From assembly GCF_030270585.1 (NCBI RefSeq), contig NZ_BSYI01000009.1, positions 62,001 through 126,000 on the forward strand: a stretch of DNA of 64,000 nt, in the 5' to 3' direction. Source of the DNA: Paralimibaculum aggregatum. GTDB taxonomy: Bacteria > Pseudomonadota > Alphaproteobacteria > Rhodobacterales > Rhodobacteraceae. The notes beneath the pieces are model-generated. The model saw only the letters and a list, made by a program, of their open reading frames with translations, did not search any database and was not told where the DNA came from. Both the position numbers and the translations under genes were made by a program. This document shows, in pieces, positions 35,810 through 43,906 of the stretch. Positions within the stretch are counted from its first letter, which is position 1; the number at the start of each line of letters is the position of its first letter.

Positions 35810-36858
35810 CCGAGCTCGGCCAGCCTGGCCGCGTGATCGGCCTCGATCAGCGCGTCGATCAGCTCGTCGAGCCCGCCCTCGAGCACCTGCGGCAGGCGGT
35901 AGAGCGTGAGGCCGATGCGGTGGTCGGTGACCCTGCCCTGCGGGAAGTTGTAGGTCCGGATGCGCTCGGAACGGTCGCCCGAGCCGACCTGGCCGCGGCG
36001 CTCCGCCGCCCGCGCGGCATCGGCCTTCCGGCGCTCCATGTCGTAGAGCCGCGCGCGCAGCACCGCCATGGCCCGCGCCCGGTTCTGGTGCTGGGACTTC
36101 TCCGAGGAGGTCACCACGAGCCCGGTCGGCAGATGGGTGATGCGCACGGCCGAATCGGTGGTGTTGACGTGCTGGCCGCCGGCGCCGGAGGCGCGCATGG
36201 TGTCGATGCGGATCTCGCCCGCCGGGATCTCGATGTCGATCTCCTCGGCCTCGGGCAGCACCGCGACGGTGGCTGCCGAGGTGTGGATCCGCCCCTGCGT
36301 CTCGGTCTCGGGCACGCGCTGCACCCGGTGCACACCGCTCTCGAACTTGAGCCTGGCGAAGACGCCGCTGCCGCGCACCGCCGCCACCAGCTCGCGCAGC
36401 CCGCCGAGATCGGAGACGGTCTCCTCCAGCACATCGACGCGCCAGCCGCGGCTCTCGGCATAGCGGCGATACATCGCGAAGAGATCGGCGGCGAAGAGCG
36501 CCGCCTCGTCGCCGCCGGTGCCGGGGCGGATCTCGAGGATGGCGGCGCGGTCGTCGGCCTCGTCGCGGGGCAGGAGGGCGAGCTTCAGCGCGTGCTCGGC
36601 CGCGGGCAGCCGGGCCTCGAGGGCGGAGATCTCCTCCTCGGCGAGCCCCGCCATCTCCGGATCGGCGAGCATGCGCCGGGCCTCCTCGAGGCCTTCGGTC
36701 ACGCCCTGCCAGTCGCGGATCGCGTCGACCACCGGCCCGAGCGCGGCATAGTCGCGGCTCGCCGCCGCGATCTCCGAGGGATCGGCGGCCGCGGCCAGCC
36801 GCGCCTCGAGATAGGCGTGGCGCTCGAGGATCTCTCTGAGGCGTTCTTCGGGGACCAT
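35806..36858 (-). CDS. prfA: Peptide chain release factor 1
   Basis: A 350-residue class I release factor. The GGQ motif lies in [27 protein letters not shown], and [27 protein letters not shown] is the typical C-terminal block. RF1 reads UAA and UAG and triggers peptide release; the GGQ glutamine is the target of PrmC. The start at 36858 ([21 protein letters not shown]) has AGGA 9 bases upstream; a longer in-frame start upstream is less likely. The annotated order prfA-(open frame)-prmC-DUF4167 is read on the minus strand. Confidence 0.95.
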   Translation of the reverse strand: MVPEERLREILERHAYLEARLAAAADPSEIAAASRDYAALGPVVDAIRDWQGVTEGLEEARRMLADPEMAGLAEEEISALEARLPAAEHALKLALLPRDEADDRAAILEIRPGTGGDEAALFAADLFAMYRRYAESRGWRVDVLEETVSDLGGLRELVAAVRGSGVFARLKFESGVHRVQRVPETETQGRIHTSAATVAVLPEAEEIDIEIPAGEIRIDTMRASGAGGQHVNTTDSAVRITHLPTGLVVTSSEKSQHQNRARAMAVLRARLYDMERRKADAARAAERRGQVGSGDRSERIRTYNFPQGRVTDHRIGLTLYRLPQVLEGGLDELIDALIEADHAARLAELG

Positions 36859-37115
36859 GCGCCGCGTCCTGCCCCGCGGCCGCGCGAAGGTCAAGCCGGG
36901 CGCTGGCCGGGCGCATGCCGTGGCCGGGCCGGCGCCGGGCCGGCACAGGGTCCGGCGCGGTCGCCGAAGCCGGCACTGTGGCCTTGCCCGGACCGGACAA
37001 ACGGATCATGTTGTCGCGGGCCGGAGACGGCGGCGCCCGGTGCCGGCTCGCGGGCCCTGCCGATGCCGGCTGCGGCAGGCGATCTACCGATCAACCGAAC
37101 GAGGAGCGGACCGCC

Positions 37116-38321
37116 ATGATCTGGCCAAATCCCGCCAACGGCCGGCGTGCCACCCAGGTTCTGACGGCGCTCGCGCTGGCGTTCGGCCTCGGGCTCGGCC
37201 CCGTTGCACCGCTTCCGGCGGCGGCCCAGGCCCAGGGCCCGGCGGCGGTGAAGGCCGAGCGGGTGGAGCGCCGCCCGGTTGCCGACACCACGCCGATCCT
37301 TGCCGAGCTCGTCGCCACCACCCGCAGCGAGGTCGCGACCCGCACCGCCGGGATCGTCTCGGAGGTGCTGTTCCGCGTCGGCGACGCGGTGGAGGCCGGC
37401 GCGCTCCTGGTGCGGCTCGACCGCGACCTGATCGACATCCGCCTGCGCACCTCGCAGGCCGCGCTCGAGGCGGCACAGGCCGGCGTCGCGGTGTCGGAGG
37501 CGCAGATGCGCCTTGCCGTGCAGGCCTTCGAGCGGCAGTCGCAGCTGCGCGGCTCCACCGCCTTCTCGCGCGGGCAGTTCGAGGATCTCGAGGCCAGCGT
37601 CGCGCAGGCCCAGAGCGAGCTCACCCGCGCGGCGGCCCAGGTGGCCCGGGCCGAGGCCGAGCTCTCGCGCGCCGAATACGACCGGCGCCATGCCGAGATC
37701 CGCGCGCCCTTCGCCGGCATCGTGGTGGCGAAGGCGGCGCAGCCCGGCAGCTACATCGCGCTCGGCGCGCCGGTGGCGACGCTGCTCGACATCGGCGCGC
37801 TCGAGATCGAGGCCAACATCCCGGTGAAGCTGATCGGCGCGGTGCGCGAGGGGCTGGCGGTGGAGGCGGTGTTCCAGGACGGGCCGACGACCGAGGCCGT
37901 GGTGCGCAGCCTGCTGCCGGTGGAGACCCAGACCACCCGCACCCGGCCGGTGCGCTTCGCGGTGGATCTGACGGCGATCGACCCGGCGCGGCTGGCCTCC
38001 GGCCGCTCGGTGCTGCTGAAGGTGCCGGTGAGCGTGCCGCGCGAGGCGGTGACGGTGCCGAAGGATGCGCTGGTGCAGGCCCGCGGCGGCTGGATGGTGT
38101 TCGTCGTGGAGGCCGACAAGGCGGTGCCGCGGACGATCACGCTGGGCGAGCCGGTGGGCGCGCGGATGGAGGTGCTCTCGGGCCTCGAGCCCGGCGAGAT
38201 CGTGGTGGTGCGCGGCAATGAGCGGCTGCGCCCCGGCCAGCCGGTGACGGCGACGCTGGTGCCGCCGGTCGACCGCGCCCCCGAGGCGGCCGCGACCGCC
38301 CCCGCTCCCGGCCGGGGCTGA
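37116..38321 (+). CDS. RND efflux periplasmic adaptor (membrane fusion protein)
   Basis: A 401-residue membrane-fusion protein. Residues 1-40 form a signal peptide (ALALAFGLGLGPVAPLPAAAQA). The biotinyl-lipoyl-like halves are RTAGIVSEVLFRVGDAVEAGALLVRLD and IRAPFAGIVVAKAAQPGSYIALGAPVATL, flanking a coiled-coil hairpin of about 90 residues. Beta-barrel and membrane-proximal domains follow. It would connect the RND pump encoded directly downstream (5 bases apart) to an outer-membrane channel, which is not in the window. GAGGAG precedes the ATG at 37116. The C-terminal Ala/Pro tail is variable in this family. Confidence 0.92.
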   Translation: MIWPNPANGRRATQVLTALALAFGLGLGPVAPLPAAAQAQGPAAVKAERVERRPVADTTPILAELVATTRSEVATRTAGIVSEVLFRVGDAVEAGALLVRLDRDLIDIRLRTSQAALEAAQAGVAVSEAQMRLAVQAFERQSQLRGSTAFSRGQFEDLEASVAQAQSELTRAAAQVARAEAELSRAEYDRRHAEIRAPFAGIVVAKAAQPGSYIALGAPVATLLDIGALEIEANIPVKLIGAVREGLAVEAVFQDGPTTEAVVRSLLPVETQTTRTRPVRFAVDLTAIDPARLASGRSVLLKVPVSVPREAVTVPKDALVQARGGWMVFVVEADKAVPRTITLGEPVGARMEVLSGLEPGEIVVVRGNERLRPGQPVTATLVPPVDRAPEAAATAPAPGRG

Positions 38322-38326
38322 GGCGC

Positions 38327-41300
38327 ATGGACCCGATCCGCATTGCCATCGAGCGCCCGGTCGCGGTGATCGCGGCGGTGATGATGGCGGTGATGTTCGG
38401 CGCGCTGGCGCTGGCGCGGATCCCGATCCAGCTCACCCCGGACGTGCGCAAGCCGGTGATCGAGGTCACCACGGTCTGGGCGGGCGCCGCGCCGGCCGAG
38501 GTCGAGCGCGAGATCATCAACCCGCAGGAGGACGAGATAAAGGGCCTCTCGGGGCTCGAGACGATCATCTCCACCGCCGATACCGGGCGCGCGCGGATCA
38601 CGCTGGAATTCGCCATCGGCACCGACATGGACCGCGCCTTCACGCTGGTCGCCAACCGGCTCGACCGGGTCTCGGGCTATCCGGCCGAGGCGGAGGAGCC
38701 GACGCTCGACACCTCCGGCTCCGACGACAACCCCATCGCCTGGATGATCGTGCGCCGCGCCGAGGGCGTGACCCGGCCGATGGAGCACTACGGCGATTTC
38801 GTCAACGACGTGGTGGCGGAGCGGCTGGAGCGCGTCGATGGCGTCGCGGCGACCAATGTCTATGGCGGGGTCGAGCGCGAGCTGCAGGTGATCATCGACC
38901 CCGAGGAGCTCGCGCGCTTCCGCCTGACGATCCCGGAGGTGGTGGAGGTGCTGCGCCGGGAGAGCATCTCGCTCTCGGCCGGGGATCTCGACGAGGGCAA
39001 GCGGCGCTATGTGGTGCGCGCGGAGGGCGAGCTCAACACCGTCGCGGCGGTCGAGGAGGTGGTGCTGCGCTCGGGCGCTGCCGGCACCGCCGATGCGCTC
39101 GGCCGGGTCTTCATGCGCGACGTCTCCGAGATCCGCTTCGGCCACAAGGAGCCGACGGCGCGGATCCGGCAGAACGGCCAGGCGGCGATCGCGGTCAACG
39201 CGGTGCGCGAGCAGGGCGCCAACGTGATCGAGACCATGGAGGGCATCCGCGCCGCCATCACCGAGCTGCGCGACGGGCCGCTGGCCGCCGAGGGGCTGAC
39301 CCTCACCCAGGTCTATGACGAGACGGTCTATATCGACGGTGCCATCGACCTCGTGATCCAGAACATCTGGGTCGGCGGGCTGCTGGCGGCGGGGGTGCTG
39401 CTGCTGTTCCTGCGCTCCGGCTCGGCAACGCTGGTGATCAGCCTCGCCATCCCGGTCTCCATCGTGGCGAGCTTCGTCGCCATGGCGGCGCTCGGGCGCA
39501 CGCTCAACGTGATCTCGCTGGCCGGCATCGCCTTCGCCGTGGGCATGGTGGTGGATGCCGCCATCGTGGTGCTGGAGAACATCTATCGTCTGCGCCAGCT
39601 CGGGGTGCCGTCGGCGCAGGCCGCCTATGAGGGCGCGCGGCAGGTCTGGGGGGCGATCCTCGTCTCGGCGCTGACCACCGTCATGGTGTTCATCCCGATC
39701 CTGGTGATGGAGCTCGAGGCGGGGCAGCTCTTCCGCGACCTCGCGGTGGCGATCTCGGTCTCGGTCTGCCTCTCGCTGGTGGTCGCGGTCACCGTGATCC
39801 CGGCGCTCTCGGCGCGGCTGCTGGGGCGGGACGAGGCGCAGCTCTCGGTGATGCCGGTGCCGATCGTCGACCATTTCGGGCGGCTCTTCGCCTGGATCGT
39901 GCGCGGCTATGCCTGGATCACGGTGAAGGTGCGGCTGATCGGGCTCCTGGTGGTGAGCGCGATCACCGGCGCGGCGCTCTGGGGTGCGGCGGAATACCTG
40001 CCCAAGCTGGAATACCTGCCGGAGGGCAACCGCAACCTCGTCTTCGGCGTCACCCTGCCGCCGCCGGGCTACAACCTCGCCACCACCACCGAGATCGCGG
40101 AGCGGATCGAGGCGGTGGCGCGCCCGCTCTGGCAGCTCGAGGACGACGGCACCACCGAGCTGCCCGGCATCCGGCACTTCTTCTTCGTCGCGGTGCGCGG
40201 CTCCACCTTTCTCGGCGGCTCGGCGCAGGTGCCGGGGCGGGTGGCGGAGCTGATCCCGGTGCTGCGCGCGCCGATCTTCGCCGAGCCCGGCACCTTCGGC
40301 TTCATCAACCAGCGCTCGCTCTTCGGCCGCGGCATCGGCGGCGGCCGCGCCATCGAGCTCAACGTGCAGGGCCAGGACCTCGAGGAGATCCTCGGCGTCG
40401 CGCAGCGCGCCGCCGGCAAGATCGTCGCCAACTTCCCGCCGATGGAGGACAACCAGTTCCGCCCGATCCCCGGCCTCGAACTCGGCGCGCCGGAGGTGCG
40501 GATGGTGCCCGACCGGGTGCATCTGGCCGATGCCGGGATCGACGCGCGCACCCTGGCGCAGACGCTCGACGCCTACAATGACGGGCTGCGCATCGCCGAG
40601 ATCACCGTCGGCTCGGAACGGATCGACCTGACCCTGCTCGGCACCTCGGCCAACGAGGAGGGCCGGCGCACCCAGGATATCGGCGGCTTCCCGGTGGTCG
40701 CGCCCAACGGGCGGATCGTGCCGCTCTCGGCGCTCTCGAGCCTCGAGCTCACCGCCGGGCCGACGCAGATCCGCCACCGCGAGCGGCTGCGCACGGTCAC
40801 GCTGGAGCTGCGCCCCTCAACGGCGATCCCGCTCGAGACGGCACTCGAGATGATGGCCGAGGACGTGGTGGGCGCGCTGCGGGCGGAGGGGCTGCCGCCC
40901 GGCGTGCAGCTCTCGCTCTCCGGCGCGGCGGACCAGCTGACCCAGACCTGGGAGGCGCTGCAGGTCAACCTGCTGCTGGCGCTGGTCATCGTCTTCCTGG
41001 TGATGGCGGTGCTGTTCGAGAGCTTCATCCTGCCGCTGGTGATCCTGATCTCGGTGCCGGTGGCCGGCGCCGGGGGCGTGGCGGGGCTGGTGGTGCTCAA
41101 CCAGTTCCAGGCGCAGTCGCTCGACATGCTGACCCTGCTCGGCTTCGTGATCCTGATCGGCATCGTGGTGAACAACGCGATCCTGCTCGTGCACCAGTCG
41201 CTCTACCACCTGCGCGAGGAGGGGATGGGGGTCGACGAGGCGATCCTCGAGGCCACGCGCAACCGCATCCGGCCGATCTTCATGTCGACGCTGACCAGCG

Positions 41301-41566
41301 TGATGGGGATGCTGCCGCTGGTGGTCTTCCCCGGTGCGGGCTCGGAGCTCTATCGCGGGCTCGGCTCGGTGGTGGTGGGCGGGCTCTCGATGTCGGCGGT
41401 GCTGACGCTGCTGCTGGTGCCGCCGCTCCTGCGCCTCACGCTCGGCGTTTCGGAGCGCCACCGCGCGGCGCCGGCGGAGATCGAGGACGATGCCGGTGAC
41501 GACGGCTATTACGACGATGACCGCGCGCCGGGGGATGGCTATCGCCGGGCGCACCCCGCCGAATAG
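38327..41566 (+). CDS. RND efflux transporter permease
   Basis: A 1079-residue RND pump of the HAE1-like group with the usual 12 spans and two large periplasmic loops. The N-terminus MDPIRIAIERPVAVIAAVMMAVMFGALAL and the proton-relay span GIAFAVGMVVDAAIVVLENIYRL are clear. In AcrB this span has two adjacent Asp; here only the first is present and the second position is Ala. The second-half relay region reads LIGIVVNNAILLVHQ. The substrate cannot be predicted. The C-terminal tail is acidic (EIEDDAGDDGYYDDD). It is transcribed with the adaptor and ends before a perfect hairpin. Confidence 0.94.
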   Translation: MDPIRIAIERPVAVIAAVMMAVMFGALALARIPIQLTPDVRKPVIEVTTVWAGAAPAEVEREIINPQEDEIKGLSGLETIISTADTGRARITLEFAIGTDMDRAFTLVANRLDRVSGYPAEAEEPTLDTSGSDDNPIAWMIVRRAEGVTRPMEHYGDFVNDVVAERLERVDGVAATNVYGGVERELQVIIDPEELARFRLTIPEVVEVLRRESISLSAGDLDEGKRRYVVRAEGELNTVAAVEEVVLRSGAAGTADALGRVFMRDVSEIRFGHKEPTARIRQNGQAAIAVNAVREQGANVIETMEGIRAAITELRDGPLAAEGLTLTQVYDETVYIDGAIDLVIQNIWVGGLLAAGVLLLFLRSGSATLVISLAIPVSIVASFVAMAALGRTLNVISLAGIAFAVGMVVDAAIVVLENIYRLRQLGVPSAQAAYEGARQVWGAILVSALTTVMVFIPILVMELEAGQLFRDLAVAISVSVCLSLVVAVTVIPALSARLLGRDEAQLSVMPVPIVDHFGRLFAWIVRGYAWITVKVRLIGLLVVSAITGAALWGAAEYLPKLEYLPEGNRNLVFGVTLPPPGYNLATTTEIAERIEAVARPLWQLEDDGTTELPGIRHFFFVAVRGSTFLGGSAQVPGRVAELIPVLRAPIFAEPGTFGFINQRSLFGRGIGGGRAIELNVQGQDLEEILGVAQRAAGKIVANFPPMEDNQFRPIPGLELGAPEVRMVPDRVHLADAGIDARTLAQTLDAYNDGLRIAEITVGSERIDLTLLGTSANEEGRRTQDIGGFPVVAPNGRIVPLSALSSLELTAGPTQIRHRERLRTVTLELRPSTAIPLETALEMMAEDVVGALRAEGLPPGVQLSLSGAADQLTQTWEALQVNLLLALVIVFLVMAVLFESFILPLVILISVPVAGAGGVAGLVVLNQFQAQSLDMLTLLGFVILIGIVVNNAILLVHQSLYHLREEGMGVDEAILEATRNRIRPIFMSTLTSVMGMLPLVVFPGAGSELYRGLGSVVVGGLSMSAVLTLLLVPPLLRLTLGVSERHRAAPAEIEDDAGDDGYYDDDRAPGDGYRRAHPAE

Positions 41567-41582
41567 GCGCCCGCCATGAAAA

Positions 41583-41611
41583 CGGGCGCCGGAGGATGCC
41601 CCCGGCGCCCG
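41583..41611. terminator. Bidirectional hairpin between RND pump and MscS genes
   Basis: CGGGCGCCGG (41583-41592) and CCGGCGCCCG (41602-41611) form a perfect 10-bp stem with a 9-base loop. It lies 16 bases after the pump stop and 22 bases after the stop of the minus-strand MscS gene. Symmetry and place suit a shared terminator. Confidence 0.65.
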
Positions 41612-41633
41612 GTCTCGCCGCACGGCAATGCGA

Positions 41634-43034
41634 TCAGGCGCCGTCGGCTCCGCGGGCCTGGTCGCTCGCCGTGCCCGCACCGCCGCTGACCGTGCTCGGC
41701 GGCGCCGCGCGCTCGGCCGGCGCGGTCTTCGGCGCGGCCTGGTGCATGTGCACGTCCTGCTGCGGATAGGGGATGGAGATCCCGGCGGCGTCGAAGTTCT
41801 GCTTCACCTGGCGCATCAGGTCCCAGTAGACGGTCCAGTAGTCGCCGCCCTTCACCCAGGGCCGGCAGATGAAGTTGACCGAGCTGTCCGCCAGCTCGTG
41901 CACGCGGATCACCGGGGCGGGCTCGGACATCACCAGCGGATGCGCCGCGACGATCTCCTCGAGCACCTTCTGCGCCGCCTCGATGCTGTCGTCATAGCCG
42001 ATGCCGAACACCAGATCGACGCGCCGGGTCGGGCTGGTGGTGACGTTGGTGATGGTGTTGCCCCAGACATTCGAGTTCGGCACCACGATGATCTGGTTGT
42101 CCGGCGTGACCAGCGTGGTCGACATGATCGAGACCGACTTCACCGTGCCGGCAACGCCGCCGACATCGACATAGTCGCCCTCGTCGAAGGGCCGGTTCAG
42201 CATGATCATCAGGCCGGAGGCGAGGTTGCCGAGGGTCGATTGCAGCGCGAAGGCGAGGATGAAGGAGGCACCGCCGATCAGCGCGAAGACCGGCGAGATG
42301 TCGATGCCGAGCCCGGAGAGCACCACCATCAGCCCGATCGCCATGGTGATCCAGTAGGCCACCATCACGAGGAACGACTGCAGCAGCCTCGAGAGGTTGG
42401 GCACCCGGCCGATCCAGCGCCCGACCAGCCTGCGCACGGTGCGGGCGACGATGTAGAGCGCCAGCAGCGAGACGAGGATGATCGAGACGTCGATCACCAG
42501 CTGGATGCCGCCGTCCTTGTCGGAGGCCCAGGTCAGCGCCTGGGTCATCAGCGTCTCGGCATCGGCGGTGCGCGTCTCCTCGACGATGATCGCCGAGCGA
42601 TAGGCGCGGTATTCGGCGATCGCCGCCTCGTCGCCGCCCTTCTTCTCCCAGCTGTCGATCACGGTGGCATACTTGTCGAACAGCGCCTTGCGCCCGGTGG
42701 TCAGCTCGGCCAGCGCGGTGCGGGCGGCATCGGCGGCCTCGCCCTCGGCATCGGCGAGCCTGATCTGAGCCTCGATCACCGCCTCGGTCTTGTCGCGCAC
42801 GATGCCGAGCCATGCCTCGGCGGCGGCGGCCAGCTCGTCCTTGGTGAGCGGGATCAGGCGGAGCGTGAAGATGTCGATGTCCGAGGCGGTGTCGGTGATC
42901 TCGGGGGCCAGCGCCGGCCCGTCCTCCGCCGCGTCCTGCGCAATGGCGGCGGGGGCGGCGAGCATCAGCGCGAGCGCCAGCAGGGCGAGAAGGCCCCGGA
43001 ATGGGCGGAGGCCCAGGGAGAACATCTTTGTCAT
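41634..43034 (-). CDS. MscS family mechanosensitive ion channel
   Basis: A 466-residue MscS-type channel, longer than E. coli MscS (286). A signal peptide (MTKMFSLGLRPFRGLLALLALALMLAAPAAIA) precedes a periplasmic helical region of about 130 residues. Spans follow near 185-205 and 225-250, then the pore helix region FALIGGASFILAFALQSTLGNLASGLMIMLNRPFDEGDYV. The beta-domain shows GVAGTVKSVSIMSTTLVTPDNQIIVVPNSNVWG. It opens under membrane tension to release solutes on osmotic downshock. The start at 43034 is set by the signal peptide; no strong ribosome-binding site is seen. It is divergent from the XRE-cupin regulator. Confidence 0.92.
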   Translation of the reverse strand: MTKMFSLGLRPFRGLLALLALALMLAAPAAIAQDAAEDGPALAPEITDTASDIDIFTLRLIPLTKDELAAAAEAWLGIVRDKTEAVIEAQIRLADAEGEAADAARTALAELTTGRKALFDKYATVIDSWEKKGGDEAAIAEYRAYRSAIIVEETRTADAETLMTQALTWASDKDGGIQLVIDVSIILVSLLALYIVARTVRRLVGRWIGRVPNLSRLLQSFLVMVAYWITMAIGLMVVLSGLGIDISPVFALIGGASFILAFALQSTLGNLASGLMIMLNRPFDEGDYVDVGGVAGTVKSVSIMSTTLVTPDNQIIVVPNSNVWGNTITNVTTSPTRRVDLVFGIGYDDSIEAAQKVLEEIVAAHPLVMSEPAPVIRVHELADSSVNFICRPWVKGGDYWTVYWDLMRQVKQNFDAAGISIPYPQQDVHMHQAAPKTAPAERAAPPSTVSGGAGTASDQARGADGA

Positions 43035-43247
43035 GGGAATGATCCGATTGGAGGTTGCGCGTGTTGTCGGCCAGAGCTGCGGCCACGGAGCCGTTTCGGT
43101 GGCCCGGGGAGCGTTTCGGCGCGACGGTGTCGCCAAAATCCCCCCAGGGACGCTTACAATTCAGCGAGGCTAGCACGGATGTTGCGGCGGGCAAGCGCAT
43201 TGGTCGCAAATGTCATGCAAGATGTCGGATTCGGCTTTCGCCGTCTG

Positions 43248-43270
43248 TGAAAATTCTGCGCAGAATTTCA
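43248..43270. promoter_or_regulatory. Palindromic operator candidate upstream of the XRE-cupin regulator
   Basis: The perfect 14-bp palindrome ATTCTGCGCAGAAT (43253-43266) is extended by TGAAA on the left and TTTCA on the right, so the symmetric element covers 43248-43270 with one extra A. It lies 24 bases before the GTG start of the regulator, in an AT-richer part of the gap shared with the MscS gene. It is a natural site for self-control by the regulator. Confidence 0.6.
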
Positions 43271-43293
43271 CGAACGACGCAGGGAGTCTTGCA

Positions 43294-43884
43294 GTGCCAG
43301 ACATCGCCGAGACCGCCGCGGCCGACCGCCCGAGCCATTCCGGCGTCGGCGGCGACGTGCGCGCGGTGCGCCGGGCACGGGGGCTCACGCTCACCGAACT
43401 GTCGGGGCGGATCGGCCGCTCGGTCGGCTGGCTGAGCCAGATCGAGCGCGGCATCTCGGAGCCGACGATCGGCGATCTCAGGCGCATCGCGGCAGCGCTC
43501 GAGCAGCCGCTGTCGCTGTTCTTCGGCGAGAACCAGGGGCCGGAGCGCGAGCGCGGCCACATCGTGCGCCAGGGCGCGCGGCGGGTGCTCGGATCGGCGG
43601 CGCAGGGGCTCACCGAGCAGCTTCTCTCGCCCGACCTCTCCGGCTCCTTCGAGATCGTCCGCTCGGTCTTCGATCCCGGCGCCGAGCTCGCCGAGCCGGC
43701 GCGGCGCCCCACCGAGGAGGCCGGCTACCTGATCTCCGGCCGGCTCGATCTCTGGATCGGCGGCGAGGTCTTCGAGCTGCACCCCGGCGACAGCTTCCGC
43801 CTTCGCGAGGAGCCGTTCCGCTGGCGCAATCCGGGCCGCGAGCCCGCCGTCGCGATCTGGGTGATCGCGCCCCCCGTTTACTGA
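43294..43884 (+). CDS. XRE-family transcriptional regulator with C-terminal cupin
   Basis: A 196-residue regulator. The GTG start at 43294 follows GGGAG by 7 bases. An N-terminal Cro/C1 helix-turn-helix (VRAVRRARGLTLTELSGRIGRSVGWLSQIERGISEPTIGDLRRIAAAL) is joined to a cupin domain (GAELAEPARRPTEEAGYLISGRLDLWIGGEVFELHPGDSFRLREE). This fold senses small ligands, often amines or amino acids. It lies 22 bases before the first DMGDH-like gene. Regulators of this type are common next to methylated-amine flavoproteins in Rhodobacterales, so it probably controls the run to 54592. A palindrome 24 bases upstream is its likely site. Confidence 0.92.
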   Translation: MPDIAETAAADRPSHSGVGGDVRAVRRARGLTLTELSGRIGRSVGWLSQIERGISEPTIGDLRRIAAALEQPLSLFFGENQGPERERGHIVRQGARRVLGSAAQGLTEQLLSPDLSGSFEIVRSVFDPGAELAEPARRPTEEAGYLISGRLDLWIGGEVFELHPGDSFRLREEPFRWRNPGREPAVAIWVIAPPVY

Positions 43885-43906
43885 TGCCCATTCAGAGGTG
43901 AGCCTG

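Noticed and set aside
37751-40777. Minus-strand open frame of about 1000 codons
   Set aside because: Antisense to the RND adaptor and pump, with low-complexity His/Asp/Arg composition and no ribosome-binding site.
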